A stretch of 64,000 nt of DNA from Paraniabella hibiscisoli (GTDB lineage Bacteria; Bacteroidota; Bacteroidia; Chitinophagales; Chitinophagaceae), in the NCBI RefSeq assembly GCF_022512515.1, contig NZ_JAKWBK010000003.1, positions 434,001-498,000 of the forward strand. Direction: 5' to 3'. The notes under the pieces are model-generated. The model worked only from the letters and a program-made list of their open reading frames with translations. It was not told the origin of the DNA and searched no databases. Of the stretch, positions 23,289 through 34,885 are shown piece by piece; within the stretch, counting starts at the first letter, position 1; each line of letters begins with the position of its first letter. The translations under genes and the position numbers were made by a program.

Positions 23289-24639
23289 ATGGAAATCATT
23301 AAAAGACCGATCATTGGGAAGTGCAGATCAGTTCAAAGAACTCGCTTAAATTATATTCCAGGAGAAACATTAAATAAGGCTTCGCATAACACCAATGAAG
23401 GAAGTAGAATACCTTTCTACAGGCGTCAGTTCTTCCCAAGATAATTGGGACAACCATAATTCTCTACCCACCAATACTAACCCACATTACTTAAAAGTAA
23501 TTCAAAAAATTGAAGAACTTAAGAAGAAAGTAGATATCGAAATAGCCATCGCCGAAAGAGAAGGCCGTATCGCAACCCCAGTTGAAATAAAAGAAAAAAT
23601 AGAAACAAAAGTTCCTAAACTACTTGTCAAAAACCTCAGAAAATAATTACCTATACTGATATGATCATTGAACAATTAGAGGAAGACGGCAGAATTGGAT
23701 ACGCCAATATTTTCTTATACTTCAAGTCTTCTTTGAATAAGCTATTGAATAATCAAGATCGAAAATTCATTAGCTTCAACAAGGACATTCATGAACGATA
23801 TGAGAAACAAATCTCAAACGGCACCTCGCAATCAACAATAAGTAACTATTTAAGGACATATTACAGGATATGCAACCTGGCTATAAAGGACGGTCTTTGC
23901 CCAAAGCTGTATCATCCTTCTAATTTCATTCAATTCAAACCCTACAAAAGAATCCGAACAAAAAAGAGGGCCATTAAATCTCAATTTTTACAACCAATGC
24001 TGAGTTTGAAATTACCTAAAGATTCAAGATTATTTCGCTCTCAAAAGGGCTGCAATTCATATATTACTCACGAGGAATAAACTTCGCTGATGTCTGCAAA
24101 ATCAAATGGGATAAAATCAAAAACGAAGGATTATTTTATAAACGATCAAAAACAGACGGGAGTACAATTTTGAACTACACAAGAAATCTTTAGCCATACT
24201 CACAATTTTCAAGGAGTTTCCTCAACAATCAGATGCGGGCTATGTATTTCCATTTCTCATGGCAGTACATGACACGCCGAGAAAAATCGATGCCAGGATA
24301 GATTCAGCATTAAAGGACTTGAATGAAAACTTCAAATTAATGGCTCAAGCGATTGGGTGGCAAGGCACTTCTACAAGCTACGTGCTACGCCATGGCTTTG
24401 CAAGTCATCTGAGAAACAATGGTGTTGATATTAGTATTATCAAGGCAGCAATTTGGCATAAGACAAAGCACCAAACACAAGTTTATTTAGATGATATAGA
24501 TGATACTATTGTGGCTAAAGCAATCTTGCTAATTGGTTCCATAAAACGTATATATATATCAAAAAGGTACTTAGCTATACAAAAACCTTGTGTTTTAAAT
24601 TGCCGCAATAAAACCTTCAAACTACACTTATACATATAG
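23289..24639 (+). CDS. Tyrosine site-specific integrase (frame-disrupted)
   Basis: The Bacteroidota phage-type integrase layout can be pieced together from several frames. An arm-binding N-terminus (YLSTGVSSSQDNWD) comes first, then a SAM-like core-binding domain (about 23661-24000: TSQSTISNYLRTYYRICNLA), then the catalytic domain (YYSRGINFADVCKIKW, YVLRHGFASHLRNNG, IWHKTKHQTQVYL). The Arg, HxxR-type, His and Tyr residues of the active site are all identifiable. At least three frame changes occur, near 23390, 24000-24050 and 24190. Single-base repair does not give one clean frame as it does for other genes here, so real decay on top of read errors is possible. It lies 157 bp inside the left tRNA fragment and presumably catalysed integration there. 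Confidence 0.72.
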
Positions 24640-24674
24640 CAGGCTAGTGCAATGATAGAAATCAGTTCTAATAA

Positions 24675-24686
24675 TGATCGCTATCA
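24675..24686. promoter_or_regulatory. FNR-like box upstream of the first usp gene
   Basis: Perfect TGAT-cgct-ATCA inside the 16-bp palindrome 24673-24688. Its centre is 65.5 bp before the usp ATG. A start site 41.5 bp downstream of the centre, as in class II FNR activation, would leave a leader of about 24 nt. Confidence 0.62.
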
Positions 24687-24745
24687 TTGATTTCAAGGCC
24701 GATACATAATAGCTTAGATAAATTAATGCAAATAAATTCTTTTGT

Positions 24746-25563
24746 ATGAAAACTATTCTTGTCGCAACAGATTTCTCGAAGGCATCCATCAATGCCGCCA
24801 GGTATGCCACAGAGATAGCAGCTATCCTTAATGCTTCGCTGCACGTTTTGCATGTGTATCAACTTCCTGTCAGCTACAGTGACATTTCCTACGCTGTATC
24901 AAGCGGCGAAATTGAAAAAGATGCCCAGGATCTTATGAATGATTTTCAATCGCAACTAACTAATGCCACCGTTACCAATGTTGAGATTAAAACAGAAGTA
25001 CGGCTTGGAGATTTTTTAGACGAACTCGCAAAAGTCTGTAAAAAAATTAATCCTTACCTGGTAATATTTGGTATACATAAATCAACTGCTGCTAAAAGGT
25101 TCTTTTTTGGTAGCCAGGCTATATTCGCCATGAAACATATTGAATGGCCGCTGATTCTTGTACCCGAGCACGCACATTTCAGGAGTTTAAAAAATATCGC
25201 AATAGCTTGTGACTTAATTCAGGTTGCTGCTACGGTACCGGTAGAAAAGGTGAAAATGCTGGTGAATGATTTTGGCGGAAAATTGCACATATTGAATGCA
25301 GGTAGCAATGCCCAATACCATCCGGATATTGTTTTCGAATCAGGGCTGCTTCGCGAGGTTTTGCCGGGTGTCGATCATGAATATCACTTTATCGAGTCTA
25401 AAGATATTGATCAAGGCATTACAGACTTTGTAGATAAAAGAAATATTGACCTACTATTGGTAACACCGAAGAAACATGATTTTTTCGAACGCCTTTTTTA
25501 ACCAGCCATACCAAAGAACTTGCCTTAATGTCCAATGTGCCGGTAATGTCGCTTCACATGTAA
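24746..25563 (+). CDS. Universal stress protein, tandem UspA domains (one frameshift)
   Basis: Cytoplasmic stress protein with the alpha/beta fold. The start MKTILVATDFSKASINAARYA is the canonical first strand and helix of a Usp domain. The second half contains NIAIACDLIQ and ends with the C-terminal strand SNVPVMSLHM. A T6 run near 25494-25499 is one base short; correction extends the protein from 251 to 272 aa and recovers that strand. The ATP-type G-2x-G-9x-G-S/T motif is not clear (FGIHKST...FFFGSQ), so ATP binding is doubtful. It is the first cargo gene after the integrase and has a perfect FNR-like box upstream; a second usp follows after 68 bp. Confidence 0.88.
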
Positions 25564-25631
25564 GTAATCTTACCTACCAGGCTAAAAGGGTTTCCGCGCC
25601 CCACCTCATTTAACACATAAATATCCAAAAT

Positions 25632-26467
25632 ATGAAAAAGATTCTGGTACCTACGGATTTCTCGGCCAACTCCAAAAGTGGAATTAGGTTTGCCATTAAC
25701 TGGGCAAATTATCAAAAAACAGAACTGATTTTTGTACATGTGCTGAATACAATGAAGCCATCTACCTGGTCAGACGACTACTTTGAAAAATACGCAAAAA
25801 ATGAAGAAAACGCCTGTTATGAAAAACTAAAAAGCTTTATTACCAGCACCTATAAAAAGATGTATATTGAGCCTGGTAAACATAGCTTTATTGTATTACA
25901 AGGTATAAGCCCCGATTTATCCCTGCTGGAGTATTGCAGGGACAAAGCAGACATCAGCTATATTTGCCTGAGTACAAGAGGGAGTGGTAAGCTGGGTAAG
26001 TTGCTGGGAACAAATACCGGCAACTTAATTACCAAATCACCGGTTCCTGTAATGGCTGTTCCCCATCACTACAAAACAAAACCGATGAAGACTGTATTGT
26101 ATGCTGCAGATCTTCAAAATTACTCCAGGGAGCTCGAAAAGGTCTTGGCGTTCGCAAATCCATTTAAAATGCAAATAGATGTGTTGCATTTTACCTGGCC
26201 CAACGAGGTTGCTTTCGACGAGAAAACGATCAACCTCGCTTTCAAAAAATCATATAAATATGGGATGAAAATTCATTTTGAAGGGAATGACGGAATACAT
26301 TCTTTGGTTCAGAATATCCAACGTAAGATATCACTGATCAAACCTTCGGTAGTAATAATGTTTACCAATCAAAACAGAACACTATTTCAAAAATCTTTCT
26401 TTCCAACAAATCTGAAGAGCTATCTTTTCAGATAAAAGTGCCATTACTGGTCTTTAGCAAAGGTTGA
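25632..26467 (+). CDS. Universal stress protein, second copy in tandem (one frameshift)
   Basis: The start MKKILVPTDFSANSKSGIRF is a Usp first strand and helix. The first domain carries ICLSTRGSGKLGKLLGTNTG, close to the ATP-binding Gly motif of UspA-like proteins. The second domain begins near residue 150 (KTVLYAADLQNYSRELEKVL). Adding one A near 26415 replaces the premature end by KSEELSFQIKVPLLVFSKG, giving 278 aa. It is 68 bp after the first usp and probably in the same transcript. It differs from its neighbour in sequence, so this is an old duplication or two separate acquisitions, not a recent copy. Confidence 0.88.
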
Positions 26468-26755
26468 CTCTTTAAAAGCCGGTTAACCTTACACAAATTC
26501 AAAAGCTCTCCCATTCGGGACAATAGATTTTTATTGCCAGGCCCTGTTAAAACCCTGTCATAACAAGCGCTATCTGAAGGTAATCAGATCGCGGGTATTT
26601 GTTAACTGCAAATCTCATGTTGTTACAGATATGTGAGCCTATTAATGGGCACAAAAAGCAGGCCCATGGGCAAGCCCGTTTGCTAAGCGATAAGCATTTA
26701 GCAAACAAGAAATTAATGATGTTACGTTTATAAACCTATTGGAAAACACCTTTTT

Positions 26756-27425
26756 CTAGTCAACAGGATATTCTTTTACTCCTACTTTTAAATTATTTCT
26801 CACATTGGACACGCCAGGCGCATTCCATGCCGCGTCTGCTGCATTCTGCTTCTCCGTAAAGGATCGCACAGTGCCGCTTAAAAAACTTCGGACCCAATAA
26901 CTTCTACTTTGACATTACGCGCATCTACCGTTGCACTGCGTTCAAAAGCCTTTGTTATTTTGTCACTTATATCTGTTGCTACTACTTTAGGCTTTATCAG
27001 AATCAGATTTAGAACACTTTTTACACCTGTCAGATCCTGGATAGCTATTTGAGCACTGTTTCGCTGATAGTCCCACTCTACTTCGCCTTCCAATGTTACA
27101 ATTCCATCTTCCACCTTAATTTTTATCTTATCCTCTATAACAAACGAATGCCATAGTAAGGCATCCAATACTGCTTTGGCAATTTCAGCATCAGTACATT
27201 TAAAAAGCGGAGACGCGCCCACCAGTATATCTTCGGCGACCGCCCGCACACCTGAGACCTTTTTTGCATCCCGCTCTGCAGCCAGTTTTTGCGCATAAGA
27301 TGCTACCTGGCCTGAGAGCGTAACTACCCCATCCTTTACAGCTACCCCCAATCCAGCTTTGCTTACACTAGGTCCCAGCTTAATTCTTCCATTACATCCT
27401 TTTGAATTTGAAAATCGCTTTTCAT
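26756..27425 (-). CDS. Triple BON-domain protein (two frameshifts)
   Basis: 223 aa after restoring one base near 27367 and one in the T run near 26880. Three BON repeats follow in order, each with the V-DGVVTLSG-V pattern: GVAVKDGVVTLSGQVASYAQ, IKVEDGIVTLEGEVEWDYQ and VEVIGSEVFLSGTVRSFTE, each ending in a 'GV-V-N-L' strand. The start is MKSDFQIQKDVMEELRWDP-like, with no signal peptide, which is usual for the multi-BON cytoplasmic type found beside usp genes. It is 97 bp downstream of the L,D-transpeptidase gene on the same strand. Its role is likely stress-related; the ligand is unknown. Confidence 0.87.
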
Positions 27426-27521
27426 AATTTTAAGTTTAAAATTTAAGGAACTATATTAAAATATTGAATACCTGATTTCGCTTACCATTCATGTGCAAAA
27501 GAACAATCACTTATATACCAG

Positions 27522-28837
27522 CTAAAACAAATTGTATACATCCGGGAAATAGGTTATGGTTCCGTCCACATTCACATCTGCCATCATATACAAAACAAAA
27601 ACAGGAACAGGCCATGATACTTTGTTAACTATTGGTTGTTGACCCTTTATACTTGCCTTTAAAAACGCCTCATCGAGTTGCTTTTCCAGGAAGCTATTTG
27701 CCAATAGAATAGGCTTCTGAACCCGTATACAACCGTGGCTGAAATACCTGGACCTGGCCTGGAAATCTGATTTAAGATTGGTATCGTGCAGATATACATT
27801 GTATGAGCTTGTTAAATTGAATTTTATGACCCCCAGTGCATTGTCGCAACCAGTAGACTGACGAAACCGGAAAGGAAAATTATTCTTTGTAAACTTTCCC
27901 CAATCCAGCGAGCGGGGATCTATAATCCTTCCTTTACTATCTATCACCTGCATCTTCAATACGTCCAGGATCATCAGGCTTTTTTGCAAACGGGCAGAAT
28001 CTCGTTAACTGCGATGCTTCGCGGTACATTCCAATAAGGATATAAAATCACCTGGTCACAGTAAGTAACAAACCGTGGGGTCATCGTCGATGGCTTTCCC
28101 ACAACAACAGCCATATCTAATTTTAGCGAATCGCTCTCATAATATTTTAGCTCAGCAGATGGTATATTAACTACCACTAACTTATCGAAGTGAAAATGAC
28201 TAAACCATCGATAACAATTTAAACTGGTCCTCACAGCTCCGGCTTTTTTAGAATCGCCCAGGTACAGTTGTTTTTTCAGCTCGGCCTTGAGCAGCGTGTA
28301 ATCCCGCTGATGGGGCCCCAGAGACCATACCATCGAATTCAGACCGGTAACGCTGTTTGACTTACTTAAAAGGTGTACAATAAATTCTACGTCTCGCTCT
28401 TCATATTTCCCACTTACCTCGTCACTGCCTATTAATTTATTGATGTTCTTGTCGCCCTGGTATAAATCAAGAAAGTACGTCAAGGCGGCATTAGTGAATT
28501 TTCTATCGTAATCAAAAGCCTCCACGGATGACAAATTTGAGAAGTCTGTTTTTAAGGGTAACATAGATAAATATTTCAGGGAGTCCAGGCCATTCAATAC
28601 CGATTCTTCCCTGAATATTCTGATCAACTCATTTTTAAGATCCCCATCTATTTCACTATTATTTTTGAACCAATGTAACTCGCTGCTATTTTCCTTGTAA
28701 AACAAATCCAATTGATCCTTGACAGATAATAAAATGCGTAATTGTTTTTGGCCTGCCGCAGGATATGAGATCATAACCAGCGCTACAATTACCAGGATCG
28801 AGTGAAATAATCCGTAACATTTATCTTTTATTGACAT
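27522..28837 (-). CDS. L,D-transpeptidase (YkuD family, LdtD/YcbB-like; one frameshift)
   Basis: Makes 3-3 cross-links in peptidoglycan. The N-terminal membrane anchor or signal (about residues 5-30) precedes a helical scaffold domain; the YkuD domain is C-terminal. Its signature HDTNLKSDFQ...SRYFSHGCIRV carries the catalytic Cys (about residue 367), and YPYWNVPRSIAVNEILP is typical of the long YcbB-like group. An A6 run near 27977 is one base short; correction gives 438 aa. I choose the ATG at 28837 (MSIKDK); one at 28861 is also in frame. Such enzymes let cells harden the wall in slow-growth or stress states, which fits the other cargo. Confidence 0.88.
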
Positions 28838-28876
28838 GGTCTCATAAAGGTATCCATACAAGTATCACTTCATCTA

Positions 28877-28888
28877 TGACCTAGATCA
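28877..28888. promoter_or_regulatory. Degenerate FNR-like box before the L,D-transpeptidase gene
   Basis: TGAC-ctag-ATCA, one mismatch from TGAT-N4-ATCA. Its centre is only 45.5 bp before the chosen start, leaving almost no leader in a class II layout, so I rate it low. Confidence 0.25.
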
Positions 28889-29084
28889 CTAAAAAAGCTG
28901 AGAGCCATCAACTTTACTCATAATCCTGACACATGGAAACGAACATATCAATAATAGATATGATTCATTGGCTCAAACCACCAAAACTGATATTTCAGTA
29001 AGCACAGGATAACAAAATGCCGGATGCAGCTTACCATTAAAACAGTTTACATCGCTTCACGAATAAGTAAAAGAAAAATTGCTA

Positions 29085-29974
29085 TTAGTGCACGTTAAAT
29101 TGGGAAACAGCTTTCATTAGTGCTGTTCTATTCCAGCGACCATCTACAGAAATACGCCTGACAGTAAAAATGGGGTTCCCTGCGTCGTAGGGACCATTCA
29201 GCTGAAAAGCCATTTCATAAGCATTCGTTTTAAGTTGTTGAATGGCATTGCTATTCCAGCTGCCATAGGGGTAAGCAAAATACCTAATGGTATTGCCGGT
29301 AATATCGCTGAGCATCCGATTGGGTTTTACCAACTGTTCATACCAATCCGCTTCTTTTAAAAAGCGTACGTCGTGATGATCCCATGTATGGCATCCAATT
29401 ACATGGCCGGCTTTGTCAAGATCTTTTATCTGCTCTCGTGTAAGGTATTGACTTTTATCAATACTTACAGTCATAATGAAAAAAACAGCCTTATAATGGT
29501 ACCGGTTCAGTAAGGGTAATGCATTCGTATACTGCCCCTTGTTCCATCATCAAATGTTAAAATAAAATATTTCCCAGGTAGCCGTTCGCCGCGCTTCATA
29601 TAATCCATCCATTGATCAGGCAAGAGGGTTCTATAACCTGATTCGTATAATGCCTTCATGTGCTCGTTAAATGTATTGACCGGCATAATATAGGCCCTAT
29701 CTGATTTAGAATCAGTAGCCTTCCAATCTCTAACCTGATGATAGCACAATACCAGCGGCTGGTAAAAAGAATCCGCTTGCGATGAGCTACGATTTGTTAA
29801 GAGGGGCTGGGAGGTTGCAATCCAACCTATGCCGGCCAATTTAGAGGTCCGTGAAATAAAAGCGGTTCTGAAAGTATAAACTACAGCACAAATGGCAATA
29901 ACGAACAAAAGAATTAAACCGTTATATAAATGCCTTTTTACGAAAATCGGTAAGGTTTCTTTTATCTGTTGCAT
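29085..29974 (-). CDS. Membrane-anchored polysaccharide deacetylase (NodB family; one frameshift)
   Basis: One N-terminal transmembrane helix (GLILLFVIAICAVVYTF) is followed by a NodB domain: LVLCYHQVRD, FILTFDDGTRG (motif 1, catalytic and metal Asp), GCHTWDHHD (motif 2 His pair) and RYFAYPYGSWN (motif 3). Substrates in this group are N-acetylated glycans such as peptidoglycan or exopolysaccharide; which one is unknown. A G4 run near 29530 is one base short; repair gives 296 aa. I prefer the ATG at 29974 over that at 30028, because the FNR-like box at 30059 then leaves a leader of about 49 nt. It lies upstream of the L,D-transpeptidase gene, so two wall-modifying enzymes are neighbours. Confidence 0.85.
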
Positions 29975-30508
29975 AGTATTATTTTTAGAATGAAGGATTC
30001 TTAAACAAATTTCTATTCCATCTGGCATGCCAACAATAACGGCAGCTATGAAGGATGATGATTTACATCATTTTTCAGAATGTCGACTTGGTATCAAACT
30101 GATTTAAACATGCCGTTTAAATTGCACATCATACCGGTCAGAAAACAACATCAGGTAAAAAGATGATAGCGGTCATTGTATTAGGCTGGAAGCAATTGTA
30201 GTTTTGGTTTAGAATTAGGTAAAAGAATTTAGTTGTTTGAAAATATAGACGTACAAAGAACAAGCCTCCCGCATTTAAAATAGCTAAGTTCATGGTACTT
30301 TCCGACTTATAGATAATTGACCATATGACGAAAGAGATATTCAATGAGCTATTGGGATGGCCCCACATTATACGTAAGAACAAAAAAAGTAGGCCATTAA
30401 TCTAATAATTAAAAAGACAACGCCCTTAATTATTGAAGGTACAGATACAATTTTCAGTCAAATAGCCAGGTATCAGAACTGTGTTATGGTCAATCAGAAA
30501 TCGACATT
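29975..30508. other. Intergenic region between deacetylase and DUF1003 genes
   Basis: About 530 bp between divergent genes. It holds the FNR-like box at 30059-30070. An open frame at 30138-30383 (minus) has no family resemblance and unconvincing composition. I see nothing else. Confidence 0.5.
30059..30070. promoter_or_regulatory. FNR-like box upstream of the deacetylase gene
   Basis: Perfect TGAT-ttac-ATCA within ATGAT-N4-ATCAT. The centre is 90.5 bp from the ATG at 29974. A class II start site would fall near 30023, inside the alternative longer ORF, supporting the shorter start. Confidence 0.6.
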
Positions 30509-31211
30509 ATGAAAATAAGTTGCATCAGTAAAAAAGAGATTGAAAAGGGTGAAGCTATTCGGGGTCTGGAAATCAGGGCAGGCATCTTCGATCTCTTAAA
30601 AAAGATTTTCCGGATTTCACCCAGGATAATTTTATATCGCTTGATGAGCTTAATCAATACCGGAGGTTTTATCTCACTTCACTAATAACCCTTGAAAAAG
30701 GCGAGCTGGCAACAATTGATAACGACGTAATGGAGGCTATCAAAAACAATTCCATTCTTTCTGAAAACATACAGGACGAAATAGAATCAGATTTAACTTT
30801 AGGTCAACGGATCGCAGATAAAGTGGCAACATTTGGAGGCAGCTGGACTTTTATTATCACCTTTTTTCTTTCATTTTTATTTGGATGCTGGTTAATATCT
30901 GGTTTCTCTCCAAGCAACCTTTTGACCCCTATCCTTTTATTTTACTCAACTTGATCCTATCCTGTTTAGCTGCTATACAGGCACCTATTATTATGATGAG
31001 CCAAAACCGGCAGGAACAAAAAGACAGACAGCGCGGCGAACATGATTATAAAATCAACCTGAAAGCAGAGTTGGAAATAAAATTGTTAAGTGAAAAAATT
31101 GATCATTTATTAGTACATCAAAACAAAAAGCTTTTGGAAATTCAGGAAGTACAAACTGATTACCTGGAAGATCTTATGAAAGGAATAAAAAAGAATCGAA
31201 TTGAAAAATAA
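30509..31211 (+). CDS. DUF1003 membrane protein (two frameshifts)
   Basis: Restoring an A6 run near 30605 and a T3 run near 30883 gives 234 aa. The N-terminal soluble part (EIRAGIFDLLKKDFPDFTQ) precedes the DUF1003 core: LGQRIADKVATFGGSWTFII, two transmembrane helices separated by QPFDPYPFILLN, then IQAPIIMMSQNRQEQKDRQR. A charged C-terminal coiled coil ends the protein. DUF1003 proteins are widespread inner-membrane proteins of unknown function, often found beside stress genes. The next gene is 109 bp away on the same strand. Confidence 0.85.
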
Positions 31212-31320
31212 AAAAGTTAGCCGTTATTCAGCTGGCTTAGCACTATTTCCTCATAACATGTATGAATGCCTGCATAAAACACTATGATTATAGAAAGTAA
31301 AAATAAAGCATCTCAAAATT

Positions 31321-32132
31321 ATGGCCTATGTATTAATCATTATCGGTATATTATTAGCTACGCTGATAATTAGCAAAATAAGATTGCACCTGAAATTTGG
31401 CAAAGAAGTAAAAATGCTTTTTGCATCATCGGGCAATATCAGTCCCAAACTATATAGCGAAGGTTTATTAGCAGGTCTGCCCGAACCGGTTCAACAGTAC
31501 TTCAGGTACGCTTTAACTGATGGCCAATCCTATATCAATTATGCCAGAATTAAACACAACGGGCAGTTTAGGACCGGGTTTGATAAAAACTGGACCAATA
31601 TACAAGGTGAGCAATACGCCACCACCCCCGTACCGAGTTTTATTTGGAAAGGCAGCACTAGCTTTTTTGTAGCCCGGGATATGTATATTTCGGGGAAGGC
31701 AGACTTATTGTTTCGATACTTTCAGTTTTTAAGATAGCAGATGCCCACAGCGGCAACTACAATCAGGGAGAATTGCTTCGCTGGTTGGGCGAAAGTGTTT
31801 TGTATCCTACAAATCTACTACCATCAGATAGATTACAATGGCTGGAAATTAATGCCGAAAGGGCCCTGCTTACATTTACCTACAACGGGCTTAACCTGCA
31901 CTTTACCATTACTTTTAATAAAACCGGGGAAATTACTGAATTGGAAACTAAAAGATATATGGATACTAATCGCCTGGAAACCTGGATTATAAAAGCTTCC
32001 GATTACAGATTAAGGAACCAGGTAAAAGTGCCTAATTCATTTGACGTGATCTGGAGGCTGTCAAAAGGTGATTTTAGCTATGCCAGGTTTAATATTACTG
32101 ATGTAGAATACGATGTGGCAGCCCGGTTTTAA
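31321..32132 (+). CDS. DUF6544-type conserved protein (one frameshift)
   Basis: 270 aa once an A is restored near 31697. One N-terminal membrane helix (YVLIIIGILLATLIIS) is followed by LPEPVQQYFRYALTDGQ, HNGQFRTGFDKNW and, after the junction, DAHSGNYNQGELLRWLGESV, LYPTNLLPSDRLQW and FDVIWRLSKGDFSYARF. This pattern matches an uncharacterised family I know as DUF6544, of unknown function. It lies 61 bp before the P-type ATPase gene and may be co-transcribed with it. Confidence 0.7.
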
Positions 32133-32193
32133 ACGCAAACTTTACAAAGATAACCTGCTATAAATTTTAAAGTAGCTAAACTGAACAGCAATT

Positions 32194-34698
32194 ATGGCTC
32201 ATCCGAATTGGAACATAGAAGGTTTGTCCGACCATGAAGTAATTATTGCAAGAGGAAAATTTGGACAAAACCAATTAAACTACAAAAGCGGAAATACTTT
32301 TTTAGACACTGCCATACGCATTGCCAAAGATCCCATGCTCATACTATTACTGGTAGCAGCTTGTATTTACTTTATCAGCGGCAAAGTAGGTGATGGTATT
32401 TTTTGACGGTTGCTATCGTATTTCAAACATCTATCTCTTTATTTCAATATTCAAGGAGCAAAAAGGCGCTGGAGAAGCTGAAGGACCTTTCGCAGCCCAA
32501 CTGCAAGGTTATCCGAAACAGTCAAATAGTAGAAATTAAAAGTCATGATTTAGTGATGGGAGACAGCCTTGTAGTGGAAGAAGGCACTTTAATTACCGCA
32601 GATGGCACCATTGTGCACTCAAATGATTTTTCGGTAAACGAATCAATACTGACAGGAGAATCTTTTGCCATTTTTAAGGATAGAACACAAAAAGAGCCTT
32701 TCATTTTCAGTGGCACTACCGTAGCCAGCGGACTTGCAGTAGCCACTATCACGGCCATTGGCAACAACACCCAATTAGGTAAAATTGGTAGCAGCCTGGC
32801 GGGCATCAAGGAAGAGAGAACGCCTTTGGAGCAGCAGATTGCCCATTTTGTAAAGAAAATGGCTATTACGGGCGCCGTGGTTTTTGGGGTGGTATGGGCG
32901 ATAAATTTTTGGAATACGCAGCAGGTACTGCAAAGCCTATTGCAGTCTCTTACTTTGGCCATGAGTATTTTGCCGGAGGAGATCCCGGTGGCGTTTACCA
33001 CTTTTATGGCTTTGGGAGCCTGGAGGCTTATGAAATTAGGCATAGTGGTGAAGCAAATGAAAACCGTGGAAACACTGGGCAGCGCTACCGTAATTTGTAC
33101 TGACAAAACAGGAACGCTCACTGAAAATAAAATGAGTGTGGCAAAGCTTTTCTTATTGTCATCAAATAAAATATTTGCGACCAGCGATATCTTATCAGAG
33201 GATGAAAACCGTCTCATCCAAATGGCTATGTGGGCCAGTGAACCCCTGCCGTTTGACCCGATGGAAATTGCGCTGCACCAAACCTATAAAACAACAATAA
33301 CTAATGACGAACGGTCGGAATACCAGCTCATACACGAATATCCTTTAAGTGGGAAACCTCCTATGATGACGCATGTTTTTGAAAATGAGAAAGGAAAAAG
33401 AATTATTGCAGCCAAGGGCGCGCCCGAAGCCTTGATGAGTGTGGCTAATTTGAATTCAAAAGAAAAACAACAAATAGAAGAGGCCATAACCCATTTGGCG
33501 TCGGAAGGGTATCGTGTTTTGGGTGTGGGTATTGCAGATTTTCCAGGAGTTGTTTTTCCTCTAAAGCAACAAGACCTTTCCTTTAGGTTTATGGGCATAG
33601 TCGCTTTTTACGACCCACCCAAACAGAACATCCGAGATGTACTGGAAAGCTTTTATGAGGCTGGGATTTCCGTTAAAATTATAACCGGAGACAATGCCGC
33701 AACAACGGAATCTATCGCCAGGCAGGTTGGTTTTAAGGGATATGAAAAAAGTATAACTGGTAATGAGTTGATGGCTTTACAAGACGACGAGCTAAAAAGC
33801 CGGGTTATGAGCACCAACATTTTTACCCGTATGTTCCCCGAAGCCAAATTGAAAATAATCAACGCTTTGAAGTCGAATAACCAAATAGTGGCAATGACGG
33901 GTGACGGTGTGAATGATGGCCCTGCATTGAAAGCGGCTCATATTGGCATTGCGATGGGCAAAAAAGGGACTGAGATAGCCAAGCAGGCGGCATCTTTAAT
34001 TCTATTGGAAGATGATCTATCTAAAATGGTAGATGCGGTGGCCATGGCCGAAAAATTTATACAAATCTCAAAAAAGCTATTCAATACATCATTTCCATTC
34101 ATATCCCTATCATACTCACGGTCTTTATTCCATTGGCGCTGGGCTGGATTTATCCTAATATTTTTCTCCCATTCATATTATTTTCCTTGAAATTATTATG
34201 GGACCTACCTGTTCCATTATTTATGAAAATGAACCCATGGAAAAAAACACCATGCAGCAACCTCCACGAGCATTAACAACTACTTTCTTTAACTGGCGCG
34301 AGTTATCTGCCAGCATTTTGCAGGGATTAGCTATTACTGCGGGAACACTACTGATATACCAATATGCAGTACGAGAGGGATACAACGAAGCATTAACCAA
34401 AACCATGGTATTTACAGTTTTAATAACAGCCAATATCTTCCTCACACTGATAAACCGCTCATTTTATTATTCCATTTTTACTACCTTAAAATACCGAAAC
34501 AACCTGGTTGCATTAATTATTAGCATTACAGTTACTTTAGTAGCACTTATACTTTTTGCGAACCCGGTAACCCGATTTTTCGGATTTGAACGACCCCATT
34601 TTTTTCAATTAATAATTGCCATATTAACAGGATTTATTTCTGTTTTTTGGTTTGAAATAGTAAAATGGATGAACCGGAAAAGGAACCAGCAAACATAA
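32194..34698 (+). CDS. P-type cation-transporting ATPase (P2 type, Ca2+-ATPase-like; three frameshifts)
   Basis: Inner-membrane ion pump, 835 aa after repair (T6 near 32400, A6 near 34070, T4 near 34185). Order: N-terminal cation ATPase domain (LSDHEVIIARGKFGQN), M1-M2, actuator with ILTGES, M4 with ILPEEIP, phosphorylation site CTDKTGTLTENKM (Asp about residue 302), nucleotide domain with AAKGAPEA, KIITGDNAATTESIAR, hinge MTGDGVNDGPALKAAHIG, then M5-M10 including MGPTCSIIYENEP. PEEIP in place of the PEGLP of SERCA leaves the ion uncertain (Ca2+, Mg2+ or another). Similar pumps occur beside usp genes in hypoxia regulons of other bacteria, e.g. ctpF in the mycobacterial DosR regulon. Confidence 0.9.
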
Positions 34699-34805
34699 CT
34701 TTTAGACAACATTATTAATAGAAGGTTGAAACTATAGCTTTTGTGACGCAGCTATGTAAAACAAGCTCCGCAGATAGTATTATGCTTTCTAACAATCTGC
34801 TTAAA

Positions 34806-34817
34806 TGATCTTGATCA
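34806..34817. promoter_or_regulatory. FNR-like box upstream of the DUF308 gene
   Basis: Perfect TGAT-cttg-ATCA. The centre is 74.5 bp before the ATG at 34886. A class II start site would leave a leader of about 33 nt. Confidence 0.6.
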
Positions 34818-34885
34818 GTATATCATGTAGCGGTTATCATTGGCCAACCTGTTAATTGTAGCGACCTTGTATTGAAACAAAAGCA

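Noticed and set aside
30138-30383. 81-residue minus-strand open frame
   Set aside because: It lies in the promoter region of the deacetylase gene, shows no family pattern and has no supporting context.
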